Source: Pseudomonas putida S13.1.2 (GTDB lineage Bacteria > Pseudomonadota > Gammaproteobacteria > Pseudomonadales > Pseudomonadaceae). Taken from it: a DNA stretch of 64,000 nt. The first letter of the stretch is position 1. Every line of letters begins with the position of its first letter. Positions 1 through 8,099 of the stretch are shown here, in pieces. The stretch is from positions 5,118,501-5,182,500 of the forward strand of contig NZ_CP010979.1 of assembly GCF_000498395.2 (NCBI RefSeq). The letters are read 5' to 3'. The position numbers and the translations under genes were made by a program. A model generated the notes under the pieces. The model did no database searches. It had not been told where the DNA came from and saw only the letters and a list, made by a program, of their open reading frames with translations.

Positions 1-852
1 GCGGTGGTACTGGGCAAAATGCTCTCCTGTGGCATGGGGGCGTTCATTGCGGGTAATGACGGGCGGACATCGCTGCGGGTGGGCATGGGCCTTTCGCAGA
101 TTGGCGAGTTTTCATTCATCATCGCCGCGCTGGGCATGACCTTGCAGGTGACCAGCGACTTCCTTTACCCGGTCGCGGTCGCAGTATCGGCAATTACCAC
201 GCTGCTGACGCCTTATCTGATCCGTGCGGCCGACCCGCTGTCGCAGAAGCTTGGCAATGTTGTGCCCAGCCGCCTGGCGCGGGTGCTTTCGTTGTATGGC
301 GAGTGGTTGCGCAACATCCAGCCGCAGGGCGAGAGCGCCATGCTGGCGGCGATGATCCGCCGTATCCTGTTGCAGGTGGGGGTGAACCTGGCGCTGGTGA
401 TCGCCATCTTCTTCAGTGGTGGGTACTTTGCAGAGCGGATCGGCAACTGGCTCAGCGAGTGGGTCAGCGACGCCAGCCAACAGAAGGCGGTTATCTGGGG
501 GGCGGCGTTGCTGCTGTCGCTGCCGTTCCTGATCGCGGCCTATCGCAAGCTCAAGGCACTGTCGATGCTGCTGGCAGAAATGGGCGTGAAGCCGGAAATG
601 GCCGGGCGGCATACCCAGCGTGTGCGCCGCGTGATCGCCGAGGTTATCCCGCTGTTGTCGCTGCTGGTGATTTTCCTGCTGCTGTCGGCATTGTCGGCAA
701 GCATTCTGCCCACCAGCGAGTTACTGCTGGTCATTGCCGTGGTGGCCGCGGTGGTGGTGGCCTTGTTGTGGCGCTGGTTCATCCGCGTGCATACGCGCAT
801 GCAGATTGCCTTGCTGGAGACGCTGGAAAACAGTCGCGAGAATACGCACTGA
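1..852 (+). CDS. CPA2-type cation:proton antiporter, C-terminal part (5' end outside window)
   Basis: This is the last 283 residues of a multi-span membrane protein, open through the left edge, so the start is not visible. The opening stretch has the glycine-rich transmembrane sequence GMGLSQIGEFSFIIAALGM, typical of KefB/NapA-like monovalent cation/proton antiporters of the CPA2 family. Further hydrophobic spans follow around residues 120-145, 160-185 and 215-260. There is no TrkA-N (Rossmann) regulatory domain; instead the protein ends in extra membrane segments and a short charged tail. Members exchange K+ or Na+ for H+ across the inner membrane; the exact ion cannot be told from this part. 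The frame ends with TGA at 850-852. Confidence 0.8.
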   Translation, partial: AVVLGKMLSCGMGAFIAGNDGRTSLRVGMGLSQIGEFSFIIAALGMTLQVTSDFLYPVAVAVSAITTLLTPYLIRAADPLSQKLGNVVPSRLARVLSLYGEWLRNIQPQGESAMLAAMIRRILLQVGVNLALVIAIFFSGGYFAERIGNWLSEWVSDASQQKAVIWGAALLLSLPFLIAAYRKLKALSMLLAEMGVKPEMAGRHTQRVRRVIAEVIPLLSLLVIFLLLSALSASILPTSELLLVIAVVAAVVVALLWRWFIRVHTRMQIALLETLENSRENTH

Positions 853-987
853 AGGGAGCAATGCTCCCTGCGCAAGATTTCATCGTCGTCCGAGGGGATG
901 GAGCGGTAGCAATGTCGCCAGGCGCAGAAAGCCTGGCGATTCTAGCTACATTGATGGCACTGGGCCATAAATTTTCCTGTGCTTGCA

Positions 988-1020
988 CCGGCCTCTTCGC
1001 AGGCTTGCCGCTCCCACAGG
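988..1020. repeat. Single REP-like element
   Basis: A degenerate single copy of the short palindromic repeat (CCGGCCTCTTCGC ... CTCCCACAGG) that occurs in better form and in inverted pairs elsewhere in this window. It lies between the convergent ends of the antiporter gene and the SMI1/KNR4-like gene. Confidence 0.6.
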
Positions 1021-1048
1021 TATCGCACAGGCGCTGCAGAGATTGAAA

Positions 1049-1456
1049 TCAGCTCTCCAGCCAGACATCCCGCGCCCAGTGCCACACCGATTCCCAGCTG
1101 TCTTCACCGGCGATTTCCTCTTCTGCATCCCACAGCACCACGGTGCCGTCTTCTTCTACGCAGTAGTAGTTGTCGCCGTCCTGGCACAGCGGAATCAGGT
1201 CACGCGGCACGCCGGCATCCCAGGCGTTGGCGGCGACGTCGGGCAGGTAGGTGTGCGATTGTGGGTCGGTGACAGTCACCGGCTCCAGCGAGCCATACAC
1301 CACGTCGCTGACGGTCAGTAGAAACTCTTTGAACACGAACGGTATGTTGATGAACAGCTCTTCTTCGATTTCGACCAACTGGTCCTCGTCGGGAAGCTCA
1401 AGGGGCACCGGCACTGGCTGATTGGCTTCACGGAGTTGTTCGATCACTTCTTCCAC
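1049..1456 (-). CDS. SMI1/KNR4 (SUKH)-like protein
   Basis: A 135-residue acidic protein without signal peptide or membrane segment. The order of conserved features fits the SMI1/KNR4 (SUKH) fold: LPxE-like start around residue 23, hydrophobic helix FKEFLLTVSD near 42-51, GDNYYC near 95 and a C-terminal GTVVLWD ... SWESVWHWARDVWL. Known SUKH proteins are often immunity proteins to nuclease toxins, but others are housekeeping proteins of unknown role. No toxin gene is adjacent, so an immunity role is not supported here. It is transcribed alone, convergent with the antiporter gene. The family call rests on pattern recognition only. Confidence 0.6.
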   Translation of the reverse strand: MEEVIEQLREANQPVPVPLELPDEDQLVEIEEELFINIPFVFKEFLLTVSDVVYGSLEPVTVTDPQSHTYLPDVAANAWDAGVPRDLIPLCQDGDNYYCVEEDGTVVLWDAEEEIAGEDSWESVWHWARDVWLES

Positions 1457-1528
1457 GGTTCACTTCCTCTGACCTAGATGACAACGCTGCGCGTTATACC
1501 CTAGTAGGCCACTCTGGCAAAAGCAAAA

Positions 1529-1556
1529 ACCCCGGGACAGGCCCGGGGTTTTTTTG
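1529..1556 (-). terminator. Intrinsic terminator, downstream of the Tim44-like gene
   Basis: A 7-bp GC stem (CCCCGGG 1530-1536 with CCCGGGG 1542-1548) flanked by an A run on one side and a T run on the other, so it can work in both directions. It lies 16 bases past the stop of the minus-strand Tim44-like gene, its most likely user. Confidence 0.85.
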
Positions 1557-1571
1557 TGCAGCACGCAGCGG

Positions 1572-2426
1572 TTAGCCGTTTTGACGGATACCGGCGACCA
1601 GCCAAGGCTGGTTTTCGCCTGGGGCGCGAACCATGTGCCAGCTTTCGCTGAACGCCTCGCCCTGGTCGAAGCGCGAGTTTTTCGACACGCCGCGGAAGGT
1701 CAAGGTGGCGTCTGTACGGTCGGCGCGGTCGTCGATACCGTCCAGCTGTACTTCGAGGTTGTCGATATAGGTGGACTGGAAGCCGTCACCCAGTTCAGCA
1801 CGCTCACGCTTGAGGAACTCGAGCATTTGCGGGGTAACGAACTCGGTGATCTTGTCCATTTCGTTGGCATCCCAGTGCTGCTGCAGCGACTGGAAGTGGT
1901 TACGGGCAGCAGCCAGGAAGCTTTGCTCGTTGAACCAGGCCGGGGCGTTGATCACCGGGGCGGCGGCGGCAGGTGCGGCCGAACCACCAAACACCGATGG
2001 CTGTGCAGGCTGGTTGTGAGCTTCACGCTGCATCGGCGCATGGCCTGGCATGGCCACTTGCGGCTGCTGCTGGCGGCGGCGTGCGGCAATGAAGCGGAAC
2101 ACCAGGAAGGCGATCAGCGCCACGATCAGGAAGTCCATGATCTGGAAGCCTTCGAAACCGTCGCCCATGAACATGGACGCCAGCAGACCACCGGCGGCCA
2201 GGCCGGCCAGTGGGCCCAGCCAGCGCGAAGCACCGCTGGCGGCCGGAGCTGCACGACCAGGTGCGGCAGCCGGTGCGGCGGCAGGCGTGGTTGGCGTAGC
2301 CTGGCGGGTCTGGTGGATAGGCGCGGAGCCCGAGCTCTTGCCGCCGCCGAAACGCTTGGCGTTGGCGTCCAGGCTCAGCGTCAGGCCAACGCAGAGCGCC
2401 AGTGCGATGCTAAGAAAACGTTGCAT
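1572..2426 (-). CDS. Tim44-like domain protein, exported or membrane-anchored
   Basis: A 284-residue protein beginning MQRFLSIALALCVGLTLS, a clear signal peptide ending near ANA. The frame is open 20 codons further upstream, but the signal peptide fixes the start at 2426. After it come a basic, glycine/serine-rich segment (KRFGGGKSSGSAP), an Ala/Pro-rich stretch, a hydrophobic segment near residues 75-120 that includes IMDFLIVALIAFLVFRFIA, and a C-terminal Tim44-like domain (about 150-284). Bacterial Tim44-domain proteins are inner-membrane proteins of poorly known function; the domain binds lipid or protein in the mitochondrial import motor. It is a single gene with its own terminator and nothing nearby points to a pathway. 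Confidence 0.8.
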   Translation of the reverse strand: MQRFLSIALALCVGLTLSLDANAKRFGGGKSSGSAPIHQTRQATPTTPAAAPAAAPGRAAPAASGASRWLGPLAGLAAGGLLASMFMGDGFEGFQIMDFLIVALIAFLVFRFIAARRRQQQPQVAMPGHAPMQREAHNQPAQPSVFGGSAAPAAAAPVINAPAWFNEQSFLAAARNHFQSLQQHWDANEMDKITEFVTPQMLEFLKRERAELGDGFQSTYIDNLEVQLDGIDDRADRTDATLTFRGVSKNSRFDQGEAFSESWHMVRAPGENQPWLVAGIRQNG

Positions 2427-2558
2427 AAGTGGGATATCCCCTGTTGTGGATTGCACGCGCGTCATGGTGCACAGGTTCCCGGGCACATGACCAGCGACAT
2501 AGTGTTTCGAGCTTTTGCCTGAATGTTACAAGGCCCCCCGGCAGGGCGGCCTGGTTCT

Positions 2559-4745
2559 TCAGATGGCCTCAAGCTTGGCATACCCCAGCATCAGCCACTT
2601 GCTGCCTTCGGCAAAGTTCACCTGCACCCGTGCCTGGGCGCCCGAACCCTCGAAGTTGAGGATCACGCCTTCGCCAAATACCGCATGTTGCACACGCTGA
2701 CCGAGGTTGAACGCCGTCTGCGGAATGTTGGCATTGGCGAACAGGTTGCTGTTGGTGGCTGTCTTGGCCCCACTGAACGGGCGGCTGACACTGTTGGACA
2801 GGCGCACTTCCTGAATCAGGCCTGCCGGAATTTCACGTACGAAACGCGACACCTTGTTGTAGGTCTCGCTGCCATACAGGCGACGAGTTTCGGCGTAGGT
2901 CATGACCAGCTGGCGCATGGCGCGGGTAATCCCCACATAGGCCAGGCGGCGTTCCTCTTCCAGGCGGCCGGGTTCTTCCAGGCTCATCTTGTGCGGGAAC
3001 AGGCCTTCTTCCATGCCCACCAGGAATACATACGGGAACTCCAGGCCCTTGGCGCTGTGCAAGGTCATCAGCTGGACGCTGTCTTCGTGTTCGTCGGCCT
3101 GGGTATCGCCGGCTTCGAGCGAGGCATGGCCGAGGAAGGCCGAAAGCGGCGAAAGATCGGCGTCTTCGTCGGTGGACTCGAAATTGCGCGCCGCGCTGAC
3201 CAGTTCCTCAAGGTTTTCTACCCGTGCCTGGCCCTTTTCACCCTTTTCTTCCTGGTGATAGGTAATCAGCCCGGACTGCTCGATGGTGGTCTGGGTCATG
3301 GTATGCAGCGGCATGTCCGTGACCTTGGTGGCCAACCCCTCGATCAGCTCGATGAAGGCACCCAGGGCGCTGGCGGCGCGGCCCTTCAGGGCCTTGGCAG
3401 CCAGCAGCTGGCACATGGCTTCCCACATCGACACCTGGCTGTGGCGGGCATGCTCGCGGATGGCTTCGACGGTTTTCTCGCCAATGCCGCGTGGCGGCAC
3501 GTTGATCACCCGCTCCAGGGCTGCATCGTTGCCACGCCCTTCGATCAGCCGCAGGTAAGCCATGGCGTTCTTGATTTCGGCGCGTTCGAAGAAGCGCTGG
3601 CCACCATAGATACGGTAGGGGATACGCTCGCGCAGCAGGGCTTCTTCCAGCACCCGCGATTGGGCGTTGGAGCGGTACAGGATGGCGATTTCGTTGCGCG
3701 CATTGCCCTGTTTGACCAGGCTTTCGATGGTTTCCACCACGTAGCGCGCTTCGTCGTGTTCGTTGTAGGCCGCGTACAGGGTCAGCGGTTCGCCTTCGCC
3801 CATGTCGGTCCACAGTTCTTTGCCCAGGCGCCCGCTGTTGTTGACGATCAGGGCGTTGGCGGCCTTGAGGATGCCGCCGGTGGAGCGGTAGTTCTGCTCC
3901 AGGCGGATCATTTCGGCGTCAGGGAAGTCGGCGGTGTACTGGTGAATGTTCTCGATCTTGGCACCGCGCCAGCCGTAGATAGACTGGTCGTCGTCGCCCA
4001 CCGCCATCAGGCTGGCACCACCGCGCGCCAGCAGGCGCAGCCAGGCGTACTGCACGGCGTTGGTGTCCTGGAACTCGTCTACCAGCACATGCTGGAAGCG
4101 CCGCTGGTAGTGCTCAAGCAGGCCCGGGTGGTCGCGCCACAAGTCCAGTGCACGCAGCAACAGTTCGGAGAAGTCGATGACCCCGGCGCGCTCACAGGCC
4201 TGTTCGTAGGCGGTATACACCTCGCGCATGGTCGCCAGGAACAGGTCGCCCCCCGCCTGTATATGCTGCGGGCGCAGGCCTTCGTCCTTCTGCCCGTTGA
4301 TGAACCACTGGGCCTGGCGTGCCGGCCACTTCTGCTCGTCCAGGCCCAACTCGCGCATGACCCGCTTGATCAGGCGCTGCTGGTCATCGCTGTCGAGGAT
4401 CTGGAAGTTCTGCACCAGCCGCGCTTCCTGCCAGTGGGCCCGCAGCAGGCGATGGGCCAGGCCGTGGAAGGTGCCGACCCACATGCCTGCCGGGTTGATC
4501 CCCAGCAGTTGCTCGATCCGATGGCGCATTTCTGCCGCCGCCTTGTTGGTGAACGTCACCGACAGGATCGAGTGCGGCGATGCTTGCTCCACCTGGATCA
4601 GCCAGGCGATGCGGTGCACCAGCACGCGGGTTTTACCGGAGCCGGCGCCAGCAAGCACCAGTTGACGCCCGAGCTTGGCCGCGACGGCCTGGCGTTGAGC
4701 ATCGTTGAGGGAGTTCAGCAGGAGGGAGAGGTCATCTGTGTGCAT
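2559..4745 (-). CDS. uvrD: DNA helicase II UvrD
   Basis: A 728-residue SF1A helicase, full family length. Walker A GAGSGKTRVLVHRIAWL lies near residue 33, the DEFQDTN Walker B near 220, GDDDQSIYGWRGA near 250, and the motif V/VI region LMTLHSAKGLEFPYVFLVGMEEGLFPH and EERRLAYVGITRA in the C-terminal third. The last 60 residues (QRVQHAVFGEGVILNFEG) match the UvrD C-terminal Tudor-like domain that contacts RNA polymerase. UvrD unwinds DNA 3' to 5' to release the excised strand in nucleotide excision repair and mismatch repair. Transcribed alone. The long open frame on the opposite strand is a high-GC shadow. Confidence 0.97.
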   Translation of the reverse strand: MHTDDLSLLLNSLNDAQRQAVAAKLGRQLVLAGAGSGKTRVLVHRIAWLIQVEQASPHSILSVTFTNKAAAEMRHRIEQLLGINPAGMWVGTFHGLAHRLLRAHWQEARLVQNFQILDSDDQQRLIKRVMRELGLDEQKWPARQAQWFINGQKDEGLRPQHIQAGGDLFLATMREVYTAYEQACERAGVIDFSELLLRALDLWRDHPGLLEHYQRRFQHVLVDEFQDTNAVQYAWLRLLARGGASLMAVGDDDQSIYGWRGAKIENIHQYTADFPDAEMIRLEQNYRSTGGILKAANALIVNNSGRLGKELWTDMGEGEPLTLYAAYNEHDEARYVVETIESLVKQGNARNEIAILYRSNAQSRVLEEALLRERIPYRIYGGQRFFERAEIKNAMAYLRLIEGRGNDAALERVINVPPRGIGEKTVEAIREHARHSQVSMWEAMCQLLAAKALKGRAASALGAFIELIEGLATKVTDMPLHTMTQTTIEQSGLITYHQEEKGEKGQARVENLEELVSAARNFESTDEDADLSPLSAFLGHASLEAGDTQADEHEDSVQLMTLHSAKGLEFPYVFLVGMEEGLFPHKMSLEEPGRLEEERRLAYVGITRAMRQLVMTYAETRRLYGSETYNKVSRFVREIPAGLIQEVRLSNSVSRPFSGAKTATNSNLFANANIPQTAFNLGQRVQHAVFGEGVILNFEGSGAQARVQVNFAEGSKWLMLGYAKLEAI

Positions 4746-4863
4746 CGGGCCATTCTAGGGCGCAGCAGGGGAAGGGTAAATGGCACTGTATGAATATTCA
4801 CCCTGCAAGGCCTGCAAAGCGGCCACTGCAGGCCATCCGCCTGCAGTAACCACCGTGTCTACA

Positions 4864-5181
4864 TCAATGGGTTTCCACGATGTCGGTGATGCAGGCGATC
4901 AGTTTACCGTCGTGGATAATGTCCACCCTCGGGATCAGGCCGTGCTCGTCTTGCGTTTCGAACGTCACTGCCTTGTCGCACACAACCTGTGTGAAGTTAC
5001 CGTCCTGTTGCTGCAGTTCAAGCTCCAGGGCCAGTGCAAAGGACTTGTCCTGCCTTCTGCGCTTGACCAGTACCGGCACTATGCCTGGGTGGCTTACGGT
5101 GATGGTCCCGTTCACCCGCAGGCGAGTGCCTGGTGGCATTTTGTCGTGCTGGGCTTGCCAGTCTTTGCATTCGATGATCAT
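4864..5181 (-). CDS. Hypothetical protein, 105 aa
   Basis: A small soluble protein beginning MIIECKDWQAQHDKMPPGT. The frame is open 21 codons upstream, but a good ribosome site (AGGAG) lies just before the ATG at 5181, and the upstream residues look non-coding. No signal peptide, membrane span or cysteine pair. The sequence alternates short hydrophobic and charged stretches, suggesting a compact beta-rich domain. It lies downstream of zwf on the same strand (90 bases away) and could be read through with it. I do not recognise the family. Confidence 0.7.
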   Translation of the reverse strand: MIIECKDWQAQHDKMPPGTRLRVNGTITVSHPGIVPVLVKRRRQDKSFALALELELQQQDGNFTQVVCDKAVTFETQDEHGLIPRVDIIHDGKLIACITDIVETH

Positions 5182-5270
5182 GGTAAAACTCCTGTCCTGG
5201 AAAGCGCGGTGTGCACCTTCCGAACGACAGATTGCTTGCAGCACCTACCGGCAAAGCAGAGCGAAGCGCT

Positions 5271-6713
5271 TCAGCTGTACCAATGCCTGCCATGCCTGGC
5301 CAGCAGGCTAACGGCCTGTTCCGGGCCATTGCTGCCGGCGGCGTAGTGGCGTGGCGCCTGAAAGTGTTCCTGCCAACCCTTGATTACCGGGTCGACCCAG
5401 TGCCAGGCCGCCTCTACTTCATCACGGCGCATGAACAGTGTCGAATCACCCTCCACGATGTCCAGAAGCAGCCGTTCGTAAGCTTCCCAGCGGCGGGTCT
5501 GGCTGAATACCTGAGCCAGGTTCAGGTCTAGTTCGACCGGTTCCAGCCGCATGCCCCTGCCTGGGCTCTTGGTCCTCATGCGCAGGCTGATGCGTTCATC
5601 CGGTTGCAGCTGTATCAACAGCTGGTTGACCTGGCCACCGCTGAACAGCTCGTGGGGCACCGGCTTGAACTGAATGACGATCTGCGACGAGCGCCGTGCC
5701 ATGCGCTTGCCGGTGCGCAGGTAGAAGGGCACACCTGCCCAGCGCCAGTTGTCGATGTGCGCTTCGATGGCCACGAAGGTTTCGGTATCGCTGTCGTTGT
5801 CGACGTCCTTTTCGAAGTAATAGGCCGGCACCTCCTGGCCGCCGATATGCCCGGCACCGTACTGGCCGCGCACGGTCTTGTCCTGCACGTCCTGGCCGGT
5901 GATCGGCTTGAGGGCCCGCAGCACCTTTACCTTTTCGTCGCGCACCGCTTCAGCCTCGAACTGTGCAGGCGGCTCCATGGCCACCAGGCACAGCAGCTGC
6001 AGCAGGTGGTTTTGCAACATGTCGCGGGTTGCCCCGGCGCGGTCGTAGTAGCCGCCGCGGTTCTCTACCCCCAAGGTTTCGCAAACGCTGATCTGTACGT
6101 GGTCGACCTGATTGTTGCGCCACACCGGCTCAAGCAGGGCGTTGGCGAAGCGCAGAGCCATCAGGTTCTGCACGGTCTCCTTGCCCAGGTAGTGGTCAAT
6201 GCGAAATACCTGGTTTTCGTCGAACACTGCGCCAATCGCTTCGTTGATGGCGGTGGCCGAGGCCAGCGAGTGACCAATCGGCTTTTCCAGCACGATGCGC
6301 GCTTCGGGGTCGGCCAGGCCTGCGTTACGCAGGTGGTTGGCAATCGGCACGAACAGGTTGGGAGCGGTGGCCAGGTAGAAAATGCGCGTCAGCCCGCCAG
6401 GTTCGCCCAGGTAGCGCGCCAGGCGGCCGAAGTCGGCGCTTTGCGATGCATCCATGGCGAAGTAGTCGAGGCGCGCGGCAAAGCGTTGCCATACGTCTTC
6501 GTCGAAGTCATTGCGGGCAATCTGAGCCCGGCAATGGCGTTCTGCGAGCTTGAGGTATTCGTTACGGCTTATGTTGCGGCGGGCGAGGGCGATGATGCGT
6601 ACCGCGTTGTTCAGGCGCGCCTCGCGATACAAGTGATAGAGCGCCGGGAGGAGTTTGTGCAGGGCCAGATCGCCGGTGCCACCGAACACCAGAATGTCGC
6701 AAGGAATAGTCAA
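5271..6713 (-). CDS. zwf: Glucose-6-phosphate 1-dehydrogenase
   Basis: A protein of 480 residues from the TTG at 6713. It oxidises glucose-6-phosphate to 6-phosphogluconolactone with NAD(P)+, the entry to the Entner-Doudoroff and pentose phosphate routes. The N-terminal Rossmann motif is FGGTGDLALHKL and the substrate-binding motif is RIDHYLGKE near residue 178. Start choice: a GTG at 6728 is in frame but has no ribosome site, whereas GGAGAG lies about nine bases before the TTG, and translation from it gives MTIPCDILVFGG, the usual start of the family. The gene is divergent from hexR, with a HexR operator between them. It appears monocistronic in this window; pgl and eda are not adjacent. Confidence 0.96.
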   Translation of the reverse strand: MTIPCDILVFGGTGDLALHKLLPALYHLYREARLNNAVRIIALARRNISRNEYLKLAERHCRAQIARNDFDEDVWQRFAARLDYFAMDASQSADFGRLARYLGEPGGLTRIFYLATAPNLFVPIANHLRNAGLADPEARIVLEKPIGHSLASATAINEAIGAVFDENQVFRIDHYLGKETVQNLMALRFANALLEPVWRNNQVDHVQISVCETLGVENRGGYYDRAGATRDMLQNHLLQLLCLVAMEPPAQFEAEAVRDEKVKVLRALKPITGQDVQDKTVRGQYGAGHIGGQEVPAYYFEKDVDNDSDTETFVAIEAHIDNWRWAGVPFYLRTGKRMARRSSQIVIQFKPVPHELFSGGQVNQLLIQLQPDERISLRMRTKSPGRGMRLEPVELDLNLAQVFSQTRRWEAYERLLLDIVEGDSTLFMRRDEVEAAWHWVDPVIKGWQEHFQAPRHYAAGSNGPEQAVSLLARHGRHWYS

Positions 6714-6756
6714 ACCGCCACTCTCCACGTTCGTTTAACTGGGCGGGTTGGCGTCC

Positions 6757-6773
6757 ATGTAGTATAACTACAA
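6757..6773. promoter_or_regulatory. HexR operator between zwf and hexR
   Basis: The 15-mer TGTAGTATAACTACA at 6758-6772 is a near-perfect palindrome (arms TGTAGT/ACTACA) in the 103-base gap between divergent zwf and hexR. It fits the published HexR site pattern TTGT-N7/8-ACAA of P. putida. HexR bound here is known to repress zwf until KDPG accumulates. Confidence 0.85.
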
Positions 6774-6816
6774 GAAAGCTACAACCCGGCCAGTCGATCA
6801 TAACCGAGTCCAGCCC

Positions 6817-7683
6817 GTGAATCTGTTGCAACATATCGCCCAATCGCGCCACCTGCTGCGCAAATCGGAACTCAAAGTGGCCGACCACGTGCTGCTCGAC
6901 CCGGCTGCGGTCATGCACAGCTCCATGGCCGACCTGGCGCACAGCGTGGGTATCAGCGAACCGACCATCGTGCGTTTTTGCCGGGCCATCGGTTGCTCGG
7001 GCTTCCAGGACCTGAAGTTGAAACTGGCGCAAAGCCTGGCCGCCGGGGCCAGTTTTGGGCAGTTTGCCATCCATGAAGATGACTCGGTTGCCGACTACAG
7101 CCTGAAGATTTTCGACACCACCCTGCATACGTTGATGGAAGTGCGCGAGCACCTCGACCCGCATGCGCTGCAACAGGCCGTGAGCGCCATGGCTCAGGCG
7201 CAGCGTGTGGAGTTCTATGGCTTTGGTGCATCCGGCGCGGTCGCGGCGGACGCCCAGCACAAGTTCTTCCGCCTGCTGCTCAGTGCGGCCGCGTATTCCG
7301 ACCCGCACATGCAGGCGATGTCGGCAGTAACCTTGAGGCCTGGCGATGTAGCGGTGTGCATTTCCCAGTCGGGCCGTTCCAAGGACCTGCTGATCACCGC
7401 CAACCTGGTGCGTGAGAGCGGTGCCAACCTGATTACCCTGTGCCCAAGCCAGACGCCGCTGGCCGAGCTGTCGACCGTGAACCTGGCGATCGACGTGCAC
7501 GAAGACACCGAAATCTACACCCCGCTGACCTCGCGTATCGCTCACCTGGTGGTGATCGACGTGCTGGCCATGGGCGTGGCCATGGCGCGCGGCCCGAGCC
7601 TGGTCAACCACCTGAAAAGCGTAAAGCGCAGCTTGCGCAGCCTGCGTTTGTCGCCCAAGTCGATCAAGGCTACAGACGACTGA
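6817..7683 (+). CDS. hexR: HexR, RpiR-family repressor of glucose catabolism
   Basis: A 288-residue regulator with an N-terminal RpiR helix-turn-helix (MNLLQHIAQSRHLLRKSELK through SEPTIVRFCRAIG, residues 1-75) and a C-terminal SIS sugar-phosphate domain (about 120-260; FYGFGASGAVAADAQHKF and CISQSGRSKDLL). In Pseudomonas HexR senses the Entner-Doudoroff intermediate KDPG and represses zwf, edd, eda and gapA. Its position divergent from zwf, sharing the operator at 6757-6773, supports the assignment over other RpiR proteins. The basic C-terminal tail (KSVKRSLRSLRLSPKSIK) is intact. Confidence 0.95.
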   Translation: MNLLQHIAQSRHLLRKSELKVADHVLLDPAAVMHSSMADLAHSVGISEPTIVRFCRAIGCSGFQDLKLKLAQSLAAGASFGQFAIHEDDSVADYSLKIFDTTLHTLMEVREHLDPHALQQAVSAMAQAQRVEFYGFGASGAVAADAQHKFFRLLLSAAAYSDPHMQAMSAVTLRPGDVAVCISQSGRSKDLLITANLVRESGANLITLCPSQTPLAELSTVNLAIDVHEDTEIYTPLTSRIAHLVVIDVLAMGVAMARGPSLVNHLKSVKRSLRSLRLSPKSIKATDD

Positions 7684-7698
7684 TTTTCTTTGTCAGCG

Positions 7699-7779
7699 CA
7701 GGCCCTTTCGCGGGTACTGCGCACCTCTTGAAGTCGGCGCTCTCCCTGTGGGAGCGGGTTTACCCGCGAAAGGGCCAGC
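7699..7779. repeat. REP pair, first copy degenerate
   Basis: A truncated REP (7699-7716, AGGCCCTTTCGCGGGTA) faces a full copy at 7746-7779 (CTGTGGGAGCGGG ... GCGAAAGGGCCAGC) in inverted orientation, just downstream of hexR. The pair could fold into a stem at the end of the hexR transcript. Confidence 0.75.
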
Positions 7780-7880
7780 ATAGGCGAAGCAGATTTAACT
7801 GTTTTGTCACCATTCCACAGCCAAACCGTAAACCTTCAAAGCCAGTCTGAAACTCCCGCATCCTATCTGGGAGACAGGCA

Positions 7881-8099
7881 ATGGCACGTGACCACGACGG
7901 TATCTACCAACCCAACGCCAAAGCTCGCAAGCAGCAGGAAAAGGATCAGCGCCGCATGGAATACCGCCGCGCGATCGAGACCTATTGCGACCAACGTCAA
8001 CTGTTGCGCGAGTTGGTGGACTATCCCGAGTTGCAAGCACTTACAGTGTGGCAGTCTTCAGGGGCAACTTCCCCGAAAAACGCTCAACCAGCGCACTGA
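7881..8099 (+). CDS. Small PA3496-like protein (putative envelope integrity family)
   Basis: A 72-residue, highly charged protein. Its centre KARKQQEKDQRRMEYRRAIETY resembles the small Pseudomonas proteins grouped as 'PA3496 family putative envelope integrity protein'; I recall that pattern and could not search for it. GGGAGACAGGC precedes the ATG as a ribosome site. The last 59 bases overlap the 3' end of the convergent LysR gene, and the final 18 or so residues (WQSSGATSPKNAQPAH) lack the character of the rest, so the C-terminus may be a recent extension. Function unknown; no membrane span. Confidence 0.6.
   Translation: MARDHDGIYQPNAKARKQQEKDQRRMEYRRAIETYCDQRQLLRELVDYPELQALTVWQSSGATSPKNAQPAH

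Noticed and set aside
2523..4793. A 756-codon open frame on the strand opposite uvrD
   Set aside because: It is the complement of a real gene; high GC at third positions leaves long antisense frames open. No family resemblance or ribosome site.
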